Shown here: piece after piece, positions 62,547 to 64,000 of the stretch
How positions within the stretch are numbered: the first letter of the stretch is position 1
Layout: the number at the start of each line of letters is the position of its first letter
Assembly: GCA_963767245.1 (NCBI GenBank)
Contig: CAVYDG010000020.1
Span: 1-64,000, forward strand
Direction: 5' to 3'
DNA length: 64,000 nucleotides
From: Roseiarcus sp963767245
GTDB taxonomy: Bacteria > Pseudomonadota > Alphaproteobacteria > Rhizobiales > Beijerinckiaceae
The notes under the pieces: generated by a model
What the model was told of the DNA's origin: nothing
What the model saw: only the letters and a program-made list of their open reading frames with translations
The model's database searches: none
Made by a program: the position numbers and the translations under genes

Positions 62547-64000
62547 GTGCGCCGTGACAAGGCGGCGCTTTCCAGTGGGTGCGAGCCCCACCCGGCCAGA
62601 TCGCTCCAGCCGGAAGCAACCGGAGCAGTCATGGAGGTAACGAAGTGGCTGAAGCCTTCGGTGTAGCTGGTCACGTATAGGTGACCGCGCGAGTGTGCGG
62701 GCCGCAACGCGAGTGAGTGCGCCGGGAGACCGGCAAGGAGTAGGTGGTGAAAGTCCACTGCGATGAAGGAGTAGCGACCCACATCGGCCCCAAGCCGTGC
62801 GCGGGCGCCCGCGAGGACGTCGGCGAAGCGTCGGCAGGGGAGCATATAGGCCAGCCATTGAGCCGCGAAACCGTTGTCATCCCGGGTGCCGACGCCGTTT
62901 ACTCATCGGAAGGCAATATGGACGGGAGCGCTAACGCGAGCGCCCGCCCGACCCGGCGTGGTCTAAGACCCTGGCATGTATGGACGCTCCTTGCGCGGGA
63001 ACCGGGAGATCTCTGGATCGGCCATAGGCCCTTTGGGGTCACGTGGTCCGCGACGGGAAGGTGAGGAGCCGTAGCCGCCGATGCACGACCCAGAGAAGTC
63101 AGACTCCGGCAGAGTAGCCACGAAGCCGACGAACAAAGCCGGGCGACTGGCTGAGGAGCCGGCGGAGCCAAGGCCGGGGACCAAGGGGAACGCGGACCAG
63201 CAAAGCACGCACCGGACCCAGAGCCGGGCGCGCGTGACCCAGGCGCTGGACCGCGTACGGGAAGCCGCAAGGCGAAGGAAGAAGGGACAGTTCACCGCGC
63301 TCCTCCACCACATCGATGCCGACACGCTCCGGACTGCGTTCTACGCGCTTAAGCGCAAAACCGCCCCCGGTGTGGATGGCATGGCGTGGCATGACTACGA
63401 GGCGGACCTCGAACCGAGGATCGACGATCTTCATGGACGGGTCCACCGGGGAGCTTATCGACCGCAACCGTCGCGCCGGACGTACATACCGAAGGCCGAT
63501 GGGAAGCAGCGGCCGCTCGCGATCGCCGCCCTGGAAGACAAGATCGTGCAGGGTGCAACCGTCATGACGCTCAATGCCATCTATGAAGGCGACTTCTGCG
63601 GTTTCTCGTACGGGTTCCGACCCGGGCGAGGGCCGCACGATGCGTTGGACGCGCTGTCGACGGCGATCAAGATACGGAAAGTGAACTGGATACTTGACGC
63701 CGACATCCAAAATTTCTTCGGGGCCGTCAGCCAAGATTGGTTGGTCCGCTTCCTGGAACATAGGGTCGGCGACAAGCGCATCATCCGCCTGATCCAGAAG
63801 TGGCTTAAGGCGGGCATACTCGAAGATGGGGTCGTGACGGTCGATGACAGGGGAACGGGACAAGGTTTGGTGATTTCGCCGCTCCTTGCCAACATCTACC
63901 TGCATTACTGTTTCGATCTTTGGGCTGAGCGCTGGAGACGGCGGGAGGCTCAAGGCGACATGATCGTCGTTCGTTACGCGGACGATCTGGTCGTCGGCTT
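62547..64000 (+). mobile_element. Group II intron, 5' part (continues past the window)
   Basis: The segment from GTGCGCCGTGACAAGGCGG (62547) shows the intron pattern GUGYG at its 5' end, the SAGUGGGUGCGAGCCCCACC-type hairpin nearby, and the later GTCCACTGCGATGAAGGAG typical of domain I. A GTGTG two bases earlier (62545) is an equally possible first nucleotide. A reverse transcriptase frame begins at 63081 and runs to the edge. The 3' end and domain V are not in the window. Confidence 0.8.
63081..64000 (+). CDS. Group II intron reverse transcriptase/maturase (5' part)
   Basis: Intron-encoded protein with an uninterrupted frame from ATG 63081 to the right edge (over 306 residues). Seen are the RT-0 type region ADTLRTAFYALKRKTAPGVD, RTYIPKADGKQRPLAIAALE, DADIQNFFGAV (RT motif with first Asp), TGQGLVISPLLANIYLHY and the active-site YADDLVVG. 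It supports reverse splicing and mobility of the intron. The DNA-binding and endonuclease domains would follow beyond the window. Confidence 0.92.
   Translation, partial: MHDPEKSDSGRVATKPTNKAGRLAEEPAEPRPGTKGNADQQSTHRTQSRARVTQALDRVREAARRRKKGQFTALLHHIDADTLRTAFYALKRKTAPGVDGMAWHDYEADLEPRIDDLHGRVHRGAYRPQPSRRTYIPKADGKQRPLAIAALEDKIVQGATVMTLNAIYEGDFCGFSYGFRPGRGPHDALDALSTAIKIRKVNWILDADIQNFFGAVSQDWLVRFLEHRVGDKRIIRLIQKWLKAGILEDGVVTVDDRGTGQGLVISPLLANIYLHYCFDLWAERWRRREAQGDMIVVRYADDLVVG

Overview
The window looks like the chromosome of a GC-rich alphaproteobacterium of the order Rhizobiales, perhaps near Beijerinckiaceae or Methylocystaceae. The grounds are high GC, the rimP-nusA-ylxR-infB-rbfA-truB cluster, PHB-type genes, molybdenum-storage genes and dispersed repeats of a kind common in that order. 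The genus is inference; no rRNA or marker-grade gene is present.

Positions 1-48,700 are core genome. In order they hold: a molybdenum locus (mosB-mosA for the MoSto storage protein, then a ModC-type ATPase); a broken M23-like gene; a ribose-type ABC transporter; a paired acyl-CoA dehydrogenase and a cysteine synthase; a PEP-CTERM protein; a thiolase; a MoeB-like adenylyltransferase; purA; the transcription/translation cluster (18.8-26.2 kb, reverse strand) with an attenuator-like leader; an acyl-CoA synthetase with a divergent MarR regulator; a semialdehyde dehydrogenase; a type I secretion ATPase/adaptor pair; stress genes (ridA, ohr, paiB); ispG; 3-hydroxybutyrate dehydrogenase with a patatin; and a complete branched-chain 2-oxoacid dehydrogenase operon (E1a, E1b, E2, E3). 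Molybdenum handling (storage, uptake, perhaps cofactor activation) and acyl-CoA/PHB/branched-chain catabolism are the recurring themes.

Positions 48,682-64,000 are an accessory region that begins at a tRNA-Leu(CAG) gene with a P4-type integrase behind it. It contains an IS1182-type element with a 4-bp target duplication, a cluster of three DnaA boxes, an alpA / HTH-zinc-ribbon / tyrosine-recombinase module ending at a tRNA 3' fragment and a serine-recombinase remnant, a chimeric ISAzo13-type transposase of lower GC, decayed exonuclease and FAD-monooxygenase genes, a methyltransferase gene split by two insertion sequences (IS630-type with TA duplication, IS21-type with 8-bp duplication), and the 5' part of a group II intron whose reverse transcriptase runs off the right edge.

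Many genes, including the essential infB and nusA, carry single-base frameshifts or lone amber stops. A large share lie in or one substitution away from GANTC, the CcrM methylation motif of Alphaproteobacteria. I suspect systematic sequencing error at methylated sites rather than real gene death, so gene integrity in this assembly should be read with that in mind.
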